A stretch of DNA of 64,000 nucleotides from Tribonema minus (GCA_017506865.1 JAFCMP010000012.1:248001-312000), one strand, 5' to 3'. Shown: positions 21,701 to 36,700, counted from the first letter of the stretch. Translations and numbers: made by a program. The notes: generated from the letters alone by a model not told the origin.

Positions 21701-24700
21701 CATCCCGTGCAGTCGCGTGCGCTCCTGTGCCTTCTGCGCATTGCTCTCGCGCTTGCTCAACTCTCACATTTGGTCTGAGGCTCGCACTTGCAGCTACTTG
21801 ATACTTCCTTCGCAGTTGCACTCACACTTGCAGTTGCACGTGCACTTGCACTTGCAGACCACCTTTGCAGTTGCACTCATGCTTCCACTTGCACTTGAAT
21901 TCACACTTGCACTTGCACTTGCACTTGCAGACCACCATCACAGCGCTCAAGCGGCTGCACATGCTGGTGACGGCGGTGGATCAGCTGCAGGCCGTCGCGC
22001 AGGCGCGCCAGTACAGGGAGGCCGCCAACCTGCTGGACGCTGTGAGGCAGCTACTCACGCACTTCCAGCCCTATGCTGCGGTGCCCAGGTCTGTAGCGGC
22101 TTCAACTTGAGTTACTTGAAGTGCTCAAAGCATCTTGGAAGTAATAGGTGCTAAGAGAAGTTGTGGTTGACTCGTGCACTTCCAGCCATACGCTGCCGTG
22201 CCCAGGTCTGTCGCGTCTTCAACTTGTCATACTTGAAGTAGTCTGCTTTGAGAGACGCTGTGAGGCAGCTACTCACGCACTTTCAACCCTACACTGCCAT
22301 TCCCAGTCTGTAGCATTTTCAACTAAATGTCTTTCAAGTGATAGGCTTCGAGAGATGTTGTTGTGGGACAGGCTTGTCGAACATGATCATACTATGAAGT
22401 GCTTTGAAGGGTTTGTGAAAGCTTGGGAGGCACCTCCTCTCACACACTTCCAGCTCTATGGTCTGTAGCGCTTGCAAGTAGGTGGGCTTCCAGAGGTGCT
22501 GTGAAATATGAATCTGTAACTTGCTTTCACGCATATACTGCAATTATGATAGTCGACTGAACTTCATAGCCCATGGTAAGCTCTGTCTGCAATGCAAGTA
22601 TTCGTGCACGTGATGCAGCTCCCTGCACTTGTTCCATCGCCCGTCACCAGACGGCAGCGGCGGAGCGTGGCTCACTTCAACTTCAAATGCCGCGTTCGAT
22701 GCAGTTCACACTCAGCAAGACGCAATGGCAAATTGAGTGGCACAGCTTTGCGTAGGGGCGCTTTGTGTGGCGCCGCAACTAGCTTCAGGGCACGTTCACC
22801 CTCTGCGCCTTATATCGGAGCTGCTGCCGCTGCCGTTGCCAGAGACTGGCAGAGCTGAAAAAAAATGCGTAGGGGCGTGGCTAAGGTCAGCATTGACCGC
22901 CGCTATCATCCACTATGATCACAGTGCCGAGGAATGCGGTATAGTAGCGGCGCAACTGAAATTTCCAGTTCAGTCAGCACAGCATGGTAGCAGGTCGAAG
23001 TTTCAGGTTGAAGTTCACAGACGCCTCAAGCCGCCGCAGCCGCCGCCCCCATCATCACCAGCACGGCAGTGCCGAAGCTTGCAGCGGTGGCAGACAAATC
23101 TAGTCAAGGGTCAGCACCAGCACAGAGCGCCTCACACCGCCTCAATCGCCGCCACCGCCATCGAATCTAACGCTGAGGAAACCGTGCTGGCGCCATCAGG
23201 GTTAGGTTTAGCCGTTGCAGCCACGGCCGGATCTGCAAACTTTAGGAAGACAGCAGTGGCACGGTATTTTAGCGCAGCACAGAGCGCCTCACGCCGCCTC
23301 CATTGCCGCCGACGCCACAGAATCGCGGAGCTACGGAACACGGTCGCGGCGGTGAAGCGCGACCTCACATCGCAGATCACCGCCGCATTCGACGCCGTCG
23401 GGCAACTAGCTCCGGGCTCCGCGGATCTCGAAGCTCTGGAACGTGTGCCTGCGGACATTCCCGGACAGTTTCGGCCGCTGCACGAGGCGTGCCTGGTGGT
23501 GGACGCGCTGGTGAGCGCTGAGCGCTGCTGCACATATGGGGGGGCATGTATGTATGTGTGTGTGAGGGCATGTGTGTTTTGGACACTTCCGGCCGCTGCA
23601 CGAGGCGTGCCTGGTAATGGGTGTGCTGGTGAGTGCTGAGCGCTGCTGAGCACGGGGGGTGTATGTATGTACGCATGCATGTACTGCGGAAGTGTGCATG
23701 TGTGTTGCGCTGTGGTACTGATGAAGCTACTCATGGCAACGTATGTATGCTATTTTTATGCAGGGCGCCAAGGCGCGACGTCAGCAGTTGAAGCAGTACG
23801 ACACGCTGTTCCCTCTATGTTGAGACCAATGATTCAGTAAATTACTAATGCGTCATGGGTACGTATGTATGCTGTTTTTTGTTCTCGTACAGGGCGCCAA
23901 GGCGCGAAGCCAGCAAGTGGCTGCCTTCTGCCGGCAGCAGCTCAAGCAGTATGACGCGCCGTTCCCTATGTAATGAGACCAAAATGTCATCGAGTTAGTG
24001 ATGCACCTACTTATTACGTGTACACATGGTTCTGTTTTTGTACAACGGTTACAGATGAAGTCACTCATGGGTATGTATGTATGCTGCTTCTGCACAGGGC
24101 GCAAGGCACAAACTCAGCAGGTGGCCGCCTAGCAGCTGAAGCAGTACGACACGCTGTTCCCTCTGTGTTGAGACACATATCTCATCAAAGTACTGATGAA
24201 GTACTCATGGGTACGCATGTATGCTGCTTTTTGTGTTTCATTCAGGGCGCCAAGGCGCGCAGCCAGCAGGTGGCCGCCTTCTGCCGACAGCAGCTCAAGC
24301 AGTACGACACGCTGTTCCCGCCATCGTCTGTGGCGGGACCAGGCGCTGCGGGGCCAGAGAGCATGGACAGGTGAGGAGTAGCTCACGGGTTGAGGTTGGG
24401 GCTGGGTCAGGTTGGACTGCTGCATGAATTCCCATCCATGAAATTTGCAAAATGGTGTGGTTTGGATGCTTCTCTGTGCGGCACTGCCAATTGTTGGGCG
24501 AAGCACTCGAGTCTGCTCTGCTTCTGCACTTGGGTCCGTCCCTGAGACAGTTTCATCATTCTTGTGTCTTGCCACAAAGTAGTGTGACAATGGGCTGTGA
24601 CGCTTGCACGTGCTATGGGTCTGCGGCGATGCCACTAGACCCAGGCTTGGCCCCCATGGCGATGAGCTCTTCAAACCAGGTCAAACTGGAATTTACCCTA

Positions 24701-27700
24701 TTTAGGGTTAGGGTTACCGGGCAGCATACGCAGCTATTTGAGTAGTGAATGACGCGATTGTCATGATGTGTCGCCTGCACGCATATGGTCCTCTCATGGC
24801 GCTTCCCGTGCATGCGCCGATCTATGCTGTGCTCTGGCATGCGACGCCTAGGGTTAGGGCTAGGGTTTGGGGTTAAGGTTCGGGGCACAAAGGTAGCATC
24901 AGCGCCAACGTCAGCGTTGGCGGATAATACTGCACGGTCACACAATGTTTTAACTCTTGAAGAAGCAGCGCTTTGCGCTGATCATGGTCATGCGTTTCCC
25001 CCACACATGCCCTCCATTCTCGTATGCGCTTTGCGTGGTTTCAGCGCCTGCTGTGCAGTACATATGTGCGACGCGAGGGCTAGGGCTAGGGGTACGATGA
25101 GGCTCAGCGTATCCTGCCGAATGATTACACACATCTCTTGACCCCCTGAAGATGCGAGCTTTGCGCTCATCGCTTGACGCAAGCTTTGAGCTCGTTGCGC
25201 TCATGTCCTCTCCACGCGTGCCCTTCCCTCTCTTGCAGCGCTTTGTGTGGTTCCGACGACTGCTGCGCAGCGTGGACGTGCGCTGCGAGGGCTAGGGCTA
25301 GAGCTCAGATTATTCTGCCGAATAAGATCAGACATCTACTGACACCCTGGAAACGCGAGCTTAGCACTGATCGGGCTTATGTTGTCTCCACGCATTCCGT
25401 GCTCTCTTCCAGGCGCTTTGCGTGGTTCAGGCGCCTGCTGCGCAGCGTGGACGTGCGCTGCGAGGGCGTGTTTCCGCCGCACTGGCACCTGCCGCAGCGG
25501 CTGTGCCTGGCGTTCATGGAGAGGACTCGGGCGTCCCTTCTGGAGGTACTGCTGTACTGCTGGTGTACTTGTGGTGTACTGCTGGTGTACTGAATTTTGA
25601 AGTCTGCTCACTGCTATGACCATGTGGCGTTTGTACCCAGCATGCATGGGAAGGATTGGGCATGCCCAGCTCGCTCTGGGTCTGGTATACTGCAGGTATA
25701 CTGCAGAGGAACCCTACTGTGCTCATTCGAGATCATGTTGTGCCCATCAGTGTGCTGAAGCAGGCCGCCTCTTTGGGTGGAATGTGTGACAAATACCCCT
25801 CTACAAGGAAAGGGGGGGGGGGGGAGGGGCGGGGGGGCATTAAGAGGATCGGTTTCAATACTAGCAGATCAGAGTAGAATACACCCCAGGAGCACCCATA
25901 TCACCTGAATAATGCTCAGTAGAGTACAGCATGCTCATGACTGCTGTACGCCTTGGGCTTGGCGTCAGGCACTGATACCACCTTTTGCGCTGCGTGCGCA
26001 GGTATTGGGAGGGGGTTCAGGGGAGGCCGCGGGCGATGTGCAGGCCCTGCTCAAGACCCTGCAGAAGTGCCTCAACTTTGAGAAGGAGGCGTGCGCGCGC
26101 TTTGAGACCGCCGCGGGGGGGGACGCGCAGGGGGAGGGGGGGGAGGGGGGCGCGCCACTGTCGCCGGGAGCGTCACAGGTACTGAACTTTGAAGCACATT
26201 TAAGCGCCTGTCGTGCATTGTTTGAAGTCGTTGCAGAGTCGAAGAGATGAGGTCCTCAGCACGGACTTTTGTCCATTGTCGGTATTGGCAGCACTGTGCG
26301 GTGCGGGAGGGGGGGGGGGGGGGGGGCGGGGAGGGGCAGTGAGAGGAGGGGAAGGGGGGCACACGGAAGTCGCCGGGAGTGCCTTGTGCTGCTGCCGTGC
26401 GCTGTTTGTAGAATTGATGCAACAACAGCAGGCGAGCTGCCGCACTATTGCTGTTCATGACTTTGGCTTTGCTGGACTGTGTTGACAGTTCCGGGATCTA
26501 TAGGCCTTTGTGATGCATGCTTACCGTTGAGTCTACTACTTCAAAATAACATTGAAGAATGTCATCTACTGTAGCATGGGCAACACGATGTATACTTTGC
26601 CCCTGATGGGCTGTTGTGTACGCCAAGATGTCAAGTTCAAATAAAGTTGCAGTTGGTGCTCCTTATGATATGGGACTGGTGCTCATAGACGCTTTTGTCT
26701 TCTATCCATGATGGTGGCATGCATGCGTGCGTGCACATGCGCCTGCTCCGCACGTGACGGCAGCCCCAACAGTACTACATGTACTTCGAGTCGTTGAAGT
26801 GTGCTCAGCAATCGCACTGCTAGTCCAGGCACCTGTTACCAGTATGTGGTTCGCATGCATCCACATGTCCTGCTCCCACGCTACAGCAACACTGTCCGGT
26901 TTTCTTTTACAGTTAAAGTGGTGAATCATGCCACATCTGCATCCAAAAGGCACTGGCAGGTTCCTGTATAGTTTTCATACTTGCAGTGTACTTTATCGCT
27001 CAAATATATGCGACCAGTAAGCACCACTCGTATCATAGTTCAAGTACTTGAAGTATGCTTAATCAGGCTCGCTGTTTGCAGCTGACTCATTGATTTGTGC
27101 AAACACGTGCTTCACAAGTCAATGTGCATACATGCACGTGTGCTTTGTGTTCCGCCCCCATGCAGGAGCATCGGCAGAGGCGGTCAGAGGGCGAACGCCA
27201 GATGCCAGACACGGTGGTCGTGCCAGCCTCCAAGCTCATATCGCTGTCCAAGGACGGCCAAGGCGTGGCTGAAGAGGGCGAGGTGATTGGTCGGTCTAGG
27301 GTTGGGGTCAGAACTAGGGTTAAGCATAAGACAGAACTAGGGTTGTCCAAGGACGGCCAAGGCGTAGCCGAAGAGGGCGAGGTGATTGCCGCCGAAGAGG
27401 GCGAGGTGATTGGCCGCCTTAGGGTTAGGGTTAGGGTTAGGCACACGATGGGGGTCAGGTTTAAGGCAGAGAGTGGGGTTAGGGCTACTGTTGGGTTGTC
27501 ACTGTGGGTGCGATGCCGTACATAGGCGATGGAAATGTGTTGTGAGGCTATGTTCTTGCTGAGTCAGGGTGAGGGGTTTTGGCTAGGTTAGGGTGAGGGT
27601 TGGGCGTCGCAGCGATGGTGTACGTGCTTTCAGGCAGCGAGCTGGACTGTAATGCTCAACGGGTGACAGAAAGTACTTTGATCATTATTAGGGTTAAGGT

Positions 27701-30700
27701 TAGGGTTAGACCAAGGAGAGGGCAGCATGCATGCCACTGCCTACTATTTGTATGCACCACAAAAATTGTCTTTCTAGGAATGATCACTAGTTTTCAACCC
27801 AAACCCTCGCTACAGGAGCCGCTGCTGCCCATTGCGGGCATGTTGAGCGGTGTGTTTGACCTCTACATAAAAGTCTCAGATCTGCCAAACCCTGCAAAGT
27901 GAACAGGCATGATCCCCTAAAGTTTGCATGCACCACCCACAGGTGCATGCTATGATGACAACACGCAGGACTGAACACGAACACTCACCTCCAACCCGCC
28001 ACAGGAGCCTCTGCTGCCCATTGAGCGGTGTTTTGGACCCCTACATGGAGCCCTACACGTGCCAAACCCCATTTCTTGTACAAGGCAGAATGGTGCAAGT
28101 AGAGCATCCCAACAGACACACAAAGCACACTCAAGAACCAAAGTCATTTGTGGTCAAGATGGATTGGCATTGTTTGTGTGGAGAAGGAAAAGGGGGAATG
28201 GTGTTTCCCCCGCCGCCCCTGGGAGCAGACTACAGGGCTTAGCCCGTTGCATAATCCCACGAAGACCCCCCCCCCTCTCTCTCTCCACCCCACTTCCCTC
28301 ACCTACTCTTGACCAAAATAGGCGTGGGCGGGTGGGTAATTTTGATTGTACTGGTGTTGAAGCTGTATGCCTTACGTTACCGTGCTTGGCCAGAGCAAGT
28401 ATGAGGATGCACCAAGAACCTCATTTCCTGCGGTAGACCCTCTTAAAACCGGTGGCCCCATTCTTGGGTCCAAAAAACTGCATTTATCTCTCGCTGCGCT
28501 ACCGAAAAACGCATCCCTTTGGTGGACAGACACTGACCCTCAAAGTTGCATGCGGCCTCCATGCAACAATGTCATGACACTGTCACAGCAGCAATGTCGG
28601 GACGGAACATGAATGCGAACCCTCCAACTGATATTCCCACCACAGGAGCCTCTGCTGCCCATTGCGGGCATGCTGAGCGGTGTCTTTGACCCCTACATGG
28701 GCCCCTACATTGCGCTGGAGAAGAAGAAACTGGGAGAGGTCATGGCAGCGGCGGCGCGCGGCCGCGATCTTGAGGATATCGACAGGGACGGGAAGTTGCC
28801 AGTGCTCAGCACCAGCGTTAACGCCTTTGTCTACATCAAGAATTCCATCAACCGCTGCACCAAGGTTTGCATTGTTGAGGTTGAACTTGGTGATGTGCAG
28901 AGATGCCCCGTACTGCCATCATTGCACCAGTCGCGCGTAGCGCGAGAACATTTTTTACCGGTACTGGTACCGGTACTCAATAACTGGTACCAGCAGCTAC
29001 CCGTACCAGTTTAACTGGTGCGCTGTGACAACCTGTACCAGTATACTGGTGAAACCGGTGATTACTGGTCTAACCAGTTTTCACCTGTGGCACCAGTTTT
29101 TTACCAATGCTGCCAGTGTTTTCTCTTATGTATAGCATGAGTTATATACTCGCGCGATCAGTTCATACAACAATGAAGGCTTCAAGAGATATGCTAAGGC
29201 TTGTTGGCTCAAGTTCCTACTTTGTTATGCAGCCGAATGTACCCAAATGCATGGTGGGCACAGCTCAAAGGCCTTACCCGCAGCATACCAGCGCAGTATT
29301 CGCTCCTGTAACACTCAAAAGGCAGCCAGCAACATGTGTGCAGCATGCAGCCAGCAAAAAGCATGCTCACGGATCGTTCTGCCTGCTGCCACCTGTTCCG
29401 ACTTTCGCTTTGCAATTGGCGTGCATGCTTGCCACTTGTGGACCAGCAAACAAGTCTTTCACATGTCATCCAGGTTGTCATGATCGCATCGCACTGCCCA
29501 ATCTTGCCTTTCGTTGGCTGCGACTTACTTAGCGTTAACATCAGAAACCATCCGATTCCCGGAGTCGCATTCTTCAAGAATCGAATGCATCACGTCTCAC
29601 GCCGGTTGTTGGATGCTTGTGCTGTAGGATCAATCTGCTACCTCAGCCTGCAGAAGCTGCCTGTGCATTCAGCGATATCACAGGGTTGCGCATTTATAAA
29701 TCGGAGACCTGCCACAGTGCCACGACTGTTCGAAGTCTGCGCGGATGGACCGCTTGCATGCCATCGCTATCCGAAAGCATATGTCGATCCGGAGTTGCGT
29801 TGTTCAAAATAAATGCATCGCGTCCCACGGCGGTTGATGGATGCTTATGCTTAACATCCAACCTGCTATCTCAGCCTGTAGAAGCTGCTTGTGCATTCAG
29901 CGACATCAAACAGTCGCGCATCCATCGATCGGAGACTGCCACCTGTGTTCGATTTTTGCGCCACATGGACCGCTTGCATGCCGTCACTAGCCGAACCCAT
30001 ATGTCAACAGCAGCATCAGTAGGTCGACTCACGGCCATAATATATCTGTGCCAATGTACACCGCCTGCGTGTGCATCTCTCCCGCGTTCATGAACTTCAA
30101 GGCACGAAAAGAATAAACTCGCTGAACGGTCTATTTGCATTTTAACTGAAGGCGCCGGTCATCAGCTACGGCACCGGTAGGTGTTTGACGGGTTGCCTCG
30201 CACCACCAGTGACGCGTACCGGTCAACGAGCGGCAACCAGTCACCGGTTAAAACTGGTACAGAAACTGGTACGGGTACTGGTTTAACCAGTGAACGGGGC
30301 ATCTCTGGTGATATGCCAGGTATGTTGGAAGTTGCCGATGTTGGAGGTTGCCTGTGCTCAGCAACAGCGTCAACGCCTTTGTCTGCATCAAGAACTCCAT
30401 TAACCGCTGTTTATACAGGTGTTTGTCACTTATGTGTTGATGCTCAATGTGATGCACCCCGCGCTACAGCTCACCACGGGGCAGACGTTCTTCAAGCTGT
30501 ACAAGGAGTTCAAGGGCAGCATGAGCGGTTACGCAGCAACGCTCAAGGCGAAACTGCCGCCGCCCGTCAGCGGCGGCTCCGTGGGCCTCAGCCAGCAGTT
30601 CAGAATTCCTGATGATGGCGAGGTGGCTGTGTGCTACGTCATCAACACGGGTGAGCACTGCCACCAGCCATGTTAATCAAGCTGAAGTAAATGCCTACTA

Positions 30701-33700
30701 CTACTGCGCCATATACAGGGGTAATATTGTCATGTAGTTCAAGCTGAAGTAGGTGGCTCACGCCATTCATGCTTGTTGTGCTTAAGCCAATTGCTACGCT
30801 TATGCCAAATGCTGACACGACTCATGCGCTGTGCGTGCCGGCGCAGCGGAGTATTGTGCTGAGACGCTGCCACAGTTGGAGGAGATCATCAAGTCCAAGA
30901 TCGATCTCAGGTTCGCAAACATACGTGCTTGTTTTCTGTCGACATTCTTGGGAAATGCAATCCAGTGTTGATGTCATCTGGCAATGTCGCGCTGCTCGGT
31001 GATGGTGTGTGAGACGCCACCTCTGAACAGTCTAGGTGTGCGGAGCACTGCTGTTCGTTTATTACACCAGTACGACATCTTGCATCGGCAGCAGGCCCTT
31101 TCCTCTTTCATAAATGTGTGTAAACAATTGATGACATCAGGAAACAATTTTTGATGGCGTAGGTATACTGCAGGCCCAACACTTGAGCTTGTCGCTGAAG
31201 ACACGTACGTCTGCATTGTTATAGGTCAGCTGGCTGCATGTGAATGCCATTCCAAGAAATGTGCCTTGAATTGTACATGGGCAAGCAATTACGGCTGAAA
31301 CATCACCGAGAAATGTGCATCGCAGGTCTCAGTATACTTGTGACCGGCTCTAAGTGCAGTTGAGAGCAAGCACGTTGCCGATTCATATGCGGTGCACATG
31401 TGCTCACGTGACTTGCTTGCAACACTTCACGCACGGAACAGCGCACAGGTTTAACCAAAAGTATGATCAGCTCTTGCCGTTGCAACCATTGTGATTGATA
31501 TAATATCGCGTCAACTGGCCTGCAAACAACGGCTCTCTGACACTGCATGCCTGCCTGTTTTGATTGGTGCGCTCTCGTCCAATCAGCTACAAGGACAGCA
31601 TCGACTTGACACCGGAGCAGGACCAGTTCCATGACGTCATCATGCAGGTACAGTACGAGTACACCTCTGAGTACACTGAAGTGCACATGTGTACTCCTCT
31701 TAGTGCACTCGAGTACACACACAAAGGTCACTGAAACGCGTAGCAATTGACACTACCGGCCGCTTTTTATCGTGTGAGGACGAGTGATTTTTGGCCCTGA
31801 GCACGAAATGAACCTGATGTATTCCATATGCAAGGGCTACATTTGAAGTTCAGGATGCGTACGGGTGATTCTCCGCCATAAGCACGAAAAATGAACTCCA
31901 CGCATCTACATATGCAAGGGCTAGTTCGAAATTAGGGATATGCATGCATGAGGCACTGTACTTCGTACTCCAGTTCCAGTGAGCTAGGGCACCGTTGTCA
32001 TGGCAGGCTCGATGATGGCGCGCTTTCTGCAGCATGCCACCATGCTCAACCGTGTGTCACGCGCTGCAGCCCCATGGTCGCGCTTTCCGAGTTCCAGCTT
32101 TTCCAACGTCTTTGCGTGTGCGCGCAGCGATTGGTGTTCAAGTCAATCTAATGCGGCGTCATGGTTGAGCCTCAGCATTCGTTATTTAGCGGTATATCGT
32201 GCGCTTGTGCGCTGCTGCAAGGCGCGAGCGAGAGTGAACATTGCGTTCTTCGTCGAACGTTTACTTGAAGTGTAGTTGGTGGTTCTTCTGAGGTACTACT
32301 GTGATGCTGCGGCACTTGCGGGCCTTCTGCACGCCATTCGTGGCGCCAATCTCAGGGTTGAAGCTAGGGTCGAAGCTAGCAAATGCGGTGTGCATGCATG
32401 CAGCTAATTCAGGCACCTCAAGACTAGCTGCGTCCCCTCCTGTTACGAGGCATCTGTTTGTGCAAGCCCTGCAACCCTGAATTGAAGTACAATGCCAACC
32501 GCAAAACCTGATGTGCTGATCGCTGCTTGCCGCATGCTGATTGGGCTGCAGGCCATTCGTGTGCTGCACATTGGCCTGGAGACGCGCGCCGAGCCCGCAT
32601 TCAGGGCCATGTCAGCGATCAACTGGTGAGTCTTTCTAAGATGCTCGAAGTTTGACTTGAAGTGTGTCTACGGGATGTAGTGCATTCAGGGCCATGTCAG
32701 CTATCAACTGGTGAGTCTTTCTAAGATGCTCGAAGTTTGACTTGAAGTGTGTCTACGGGATGTAGTGCTTAAAACAATTTCAGATAATTGCATTCAGGGC
32801 CATGTCAGCGATCAACTGGGGAGTCTTCTTGACACGGTTAAAGTATGACATGAAGGGTGATGTCACAAAATAAAAAGTGGCCTGCCTTCAGCGCCATGTC
32901 AGCGATTAACTATTGAGTCTTCGCTTAATTTTTAAAGTGCGTCTATAGGTGTCTCCGGTGATGTAGAAATGTTTCGAATCGGCCCGCGTTCAGGGCCATG
33001 TAAGTGATCAACTGGTGAGGCGTTTCAGAACATTTGAAGTGTGTCTTGAGGTGTGTTCACAAACACATTTGAAGGTAACCCGCATTCAGGGCCAGGTCAG
33101 CAACCACATTTGGCTCCGCGTGAATGCGTTGATTGTGGATGCAGGGGTATGCTTGAAATTACTCCGTCTTGAGGGCTGGTAGTGCTGACCAGCATCTTTT
33201 TCAATGATGATACTGCTGCACGGTACTGTGATTCACTGCAGATCGTATATTGTGCCTGCACGATTTTCTTCTCTGTTGCGGCCGCAAGGGCTTCTTTGCG
33301 AGTCAGTAGGCGAAAAGCGCGGACACATCTCTCGTGTAACATGTGACTGCTTGTAGTACCGATCTGTCTGCTAATGTACTTGACGTATAGGGCCAGCACA
33401 TCTGTAGCTGCAATCATATACTGCTTGTACCACATTGAGGACAAGTCTGTTCATGTAGTTCAAAATGTGTACTGTTGTACAACACTTTTGAGGTACCATT
33501 TAAAGAAACACCCTTGTGATGCTGTTCACTGTTTGCGCCTGCAGGGGCGCGTGCGAGTCAGTGGGCGAGGAGAGCGGTTACATCAGGGCCATTGAAGATG
33601 CCATTACGCCCTTCATACCCACCGTCAGAAACGTGCGTGACAATGTCGCGGTGCCTGCCATTGTGTAACATGGGTCCTGCCTTGAGATTCTATGAACAAT

Positions 33701-36700
33701 CAGTTATTCGACCTCATTGATTGTTGGTGAGACGTGTCTAGGATGACCACCGTTGAATTTTGACTGGCGAACCTTCTGACCCTTGACGCTAGTGCCCCAC
33801 TGACATGGTCAACATGGGTCCTACGTTGAGATGGCTCGCGAATCCTCCAGTCCTTGCTGTCAGTGCCCCATGTATCGACATACTTGGCAAGTGCACAATG
33901 CTCATACAGTGCAGTTCACATGACGTTGCGACTGTGCGTGTTCCACTCGCATGCGCGCGGCACTACACACACATGACGTGAATTGCATTCGCACACTACG
34001 CAATTAGGGTGTCGCACACACGCACATTCTGGTGAAGTTGGCATGATGCGTTCCTACAGTCTGCCATTTAGCAAGCCCTAACCCTCACTGACAGCAGAGG
34101 CTTTCAGCCGCTCATCAGCAGTGCAATGGTTGTGTTCCGGACCTGTTCTTGCCCTACTTGCAACCCTTATCCTAACATTTGTCATCAATATCAAATTCAA
34201 TGAGGATGCCATGGGCCTGGTCTGGGTTAGCCTAGTCGTGAACCCTAACTTCAAGGTAAACCTACCGCAAGTTAGCCTCCATAATGCTTGACCAATGGGC
34301 TATTGTCACGCGCGGCATGGGTTCCACTGCGCACTTTTTTTTTCTCATTTGTGCAGCGACATTTCAGCGCCAAGTAGGGCCAGGGCTCATCCTTGCCCTT
34401 CGTCTAGGGTAAGCGTGCTCTCGTCCCGCAAAATCCAAGTTGTGCTTTCACACTTAACTTTTTAAAAGCAGCACCTGACATTGTGGTGGTGATGCGCTGC
34501 CCGCGTGCGTTGCTGCTGCCGCAGCTGCTGAGCACGCTCTACTTCAGAACGTTCTGCGACAAGTTCGCCGGAAGCTTCCTCCCTGCGTACCTGGCGCTGC
34601 TGCTCAGGCAGAGACGCATCAATGAGATGGGCACGCAACAGGTATGTATGTGTGACCAACGCTGTGCCGCAAACAATCTGCTCAACTGCAAATTGATATC
34701 AGATATGCACACAACAGGTGCGTTGGCATGCGCAGCGCAGTGCCGCAAATAATTCTGCTCAACTGCAGATCGATAGCAGCCCAATTCGACTGGTGCCACC
34801 CCAATATCGACAAACGCCTGCGTACGTGCATGCACACAACAGGGGTGATTGCATGTGCAGTGCTGTGCTGCGAACGATTTGCGCTTGCTGCGCCTCGTGC
34901 CGTTCACCGCGCTGGTAGTGCTGCATGCTTTGACAGAGTGTCTGCAGTTGCCTCGTATGCCGTTTTACTGATTAATGAATTCATTCATTCATTCATTCAA
35001 GCTGCAAGATGGTCATACGCTGGCGCACGTCGTGACTGTCACATCCGCAAATATGTCCGTGCAGGGTCTACCGTAAAGGTAACAAGTATGTGATCATTCC
35101 GAGATCCGTGCCTGCCAGGTTCTGGAGTGTGACGCAGTCATTATTAAGTGCGTTATGATGCGAGAAATATCAGAAATGACATGACTAACACCATGTGAAC
35201 CTTACACTTCGCGTAACCCCACTTCTGTCTGCGCAGCTGCTTCTCGATGCCTACAACCTCAAGACCCTCATGCTGCGCCTTCCGATACTGGGCCTGGAAG
35301 CGGGCGCTGAGACCTCCCCCATACCGCTCACGTACAGCAAATACGTCATCAAACAGATGGGCAAAATCGAGATGGTACTCAAGCTCATTGGCGCGCCCAG
35401 TGACCGCCTGGTGGAGCAGTTCCGGTAAGAGCTAGGGGTTGAAATAGTGTTGAAGTGATGCACAGGCTTGAAGCTACTCCGCTAAATTCTTAGCCTGTTG
35501 TATCCAAGTGACTGCCTGGTGGAGCAGTTCCGGTAAGAGCTAGGGGTTGAAATAGTGTGGTAGTGATACACAGGCTTGAAGCTACTCCGCTCAATTCTTA
35601 GCCTGTTATATCCGAGTGACTGCCTGGTGGAGCAATTCCGGCAAGAGCTAGGGTTTGAACTAGGGTTGAAGTTATGCACATGCTTGAAGTTGCTCCGCTC
35701 AATTGCTAGCCTGTTGCATCCGAGCGACCGCCTGGTGGAGCAGTTCCTGTGAGAGGAAGGGTTGAAGTTATGCACATGCTTGACGTTCTGCTCGAGTCCA
35801 AGCCGTATGTATGTATGCAGCGTCGGTGGCGCGGCGAGTGGTGGTCTCGTGGAGCACTTCGGCAAGCCCTGTGGCAGTGTCAGGGTCAGGGCTACTCATT
35901 TACGCCGAACACCCCTGTAGTGTGTTCAGGTTGCTCGCCCTAGTCCTAGTCCTCCTCAGCAATTGCGGTGAGATTTGACGGAAGGTCTGGCGCAGCACCA
36001 ACCATGGTGGCACTACCGCAGTTCGCTGAATATGTGAAAGTGCATGCTTCGGTGCTGAGCAGTGTCACGGTGAACAAGGCCATGCACAAAGACGGCCGTG
36101 GCCAGGGCTGGGTCAGGGTTAGGGTTAGGATTAGGGTTAGGGTTATGTCAAACCCATCAGACCAAAAGTGCTCAGTGAAGAAGTTACTCTCACAGTGAAC
36201 TGTGGCTTGGCACAAGGTGGCAATGTCCATTGAGCTTACATCAAGTGACCGACCAGTCAAGCAGTCTGCCAATTGGAACATGTCCAGCAGTCAGGCGCTG
36301 CATCAGGTTACCATAGTTTTGTAATGGTTTTTGTGATGTCGAGCATGGCTCATTTCTCAGATGAGGTGCTGGAGCGCGTTGGCAACCTCAATATTGAAGT
36401 ACAAAGGGTGCAAGGCTCTGGTGTGTGCTCGTGGTCCGTTGACACTTCAAGTGACTGCTAGCTGGAGCTGCGCCTTCAGAGCCTAAAGCCAGGCACATTC
36501 CCCTACTCCCAAGACTGAGGGAAGTAAGAACAACATGCAGTGAGGTGCTGCCCCAGCCCAGTTACAAGTAGGCACCCTGCCGCTGCATGGCCAGTGAAGA
36601 GAGGTCTTGCAACACCAGCATTTCATGAACCCCCTCCCCCCCCCCCCATACCCTCCCCCCCTGCAGCATCATGTGGCCAGATGGCACTGGCGCAGACCTA

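Noticed and set aside
23757..24175. Upstream exon 7-like segments as mutually exclusive exons
   Set aside because: They carry deletions and in-frame stops, so they are more likely decayed duplicates than functional alternatives.
34980..35000. attcattcattcattc microsatellite in VPS53 intron 17
   Set aside because: An ordinary short simple repeat with no link to other features.
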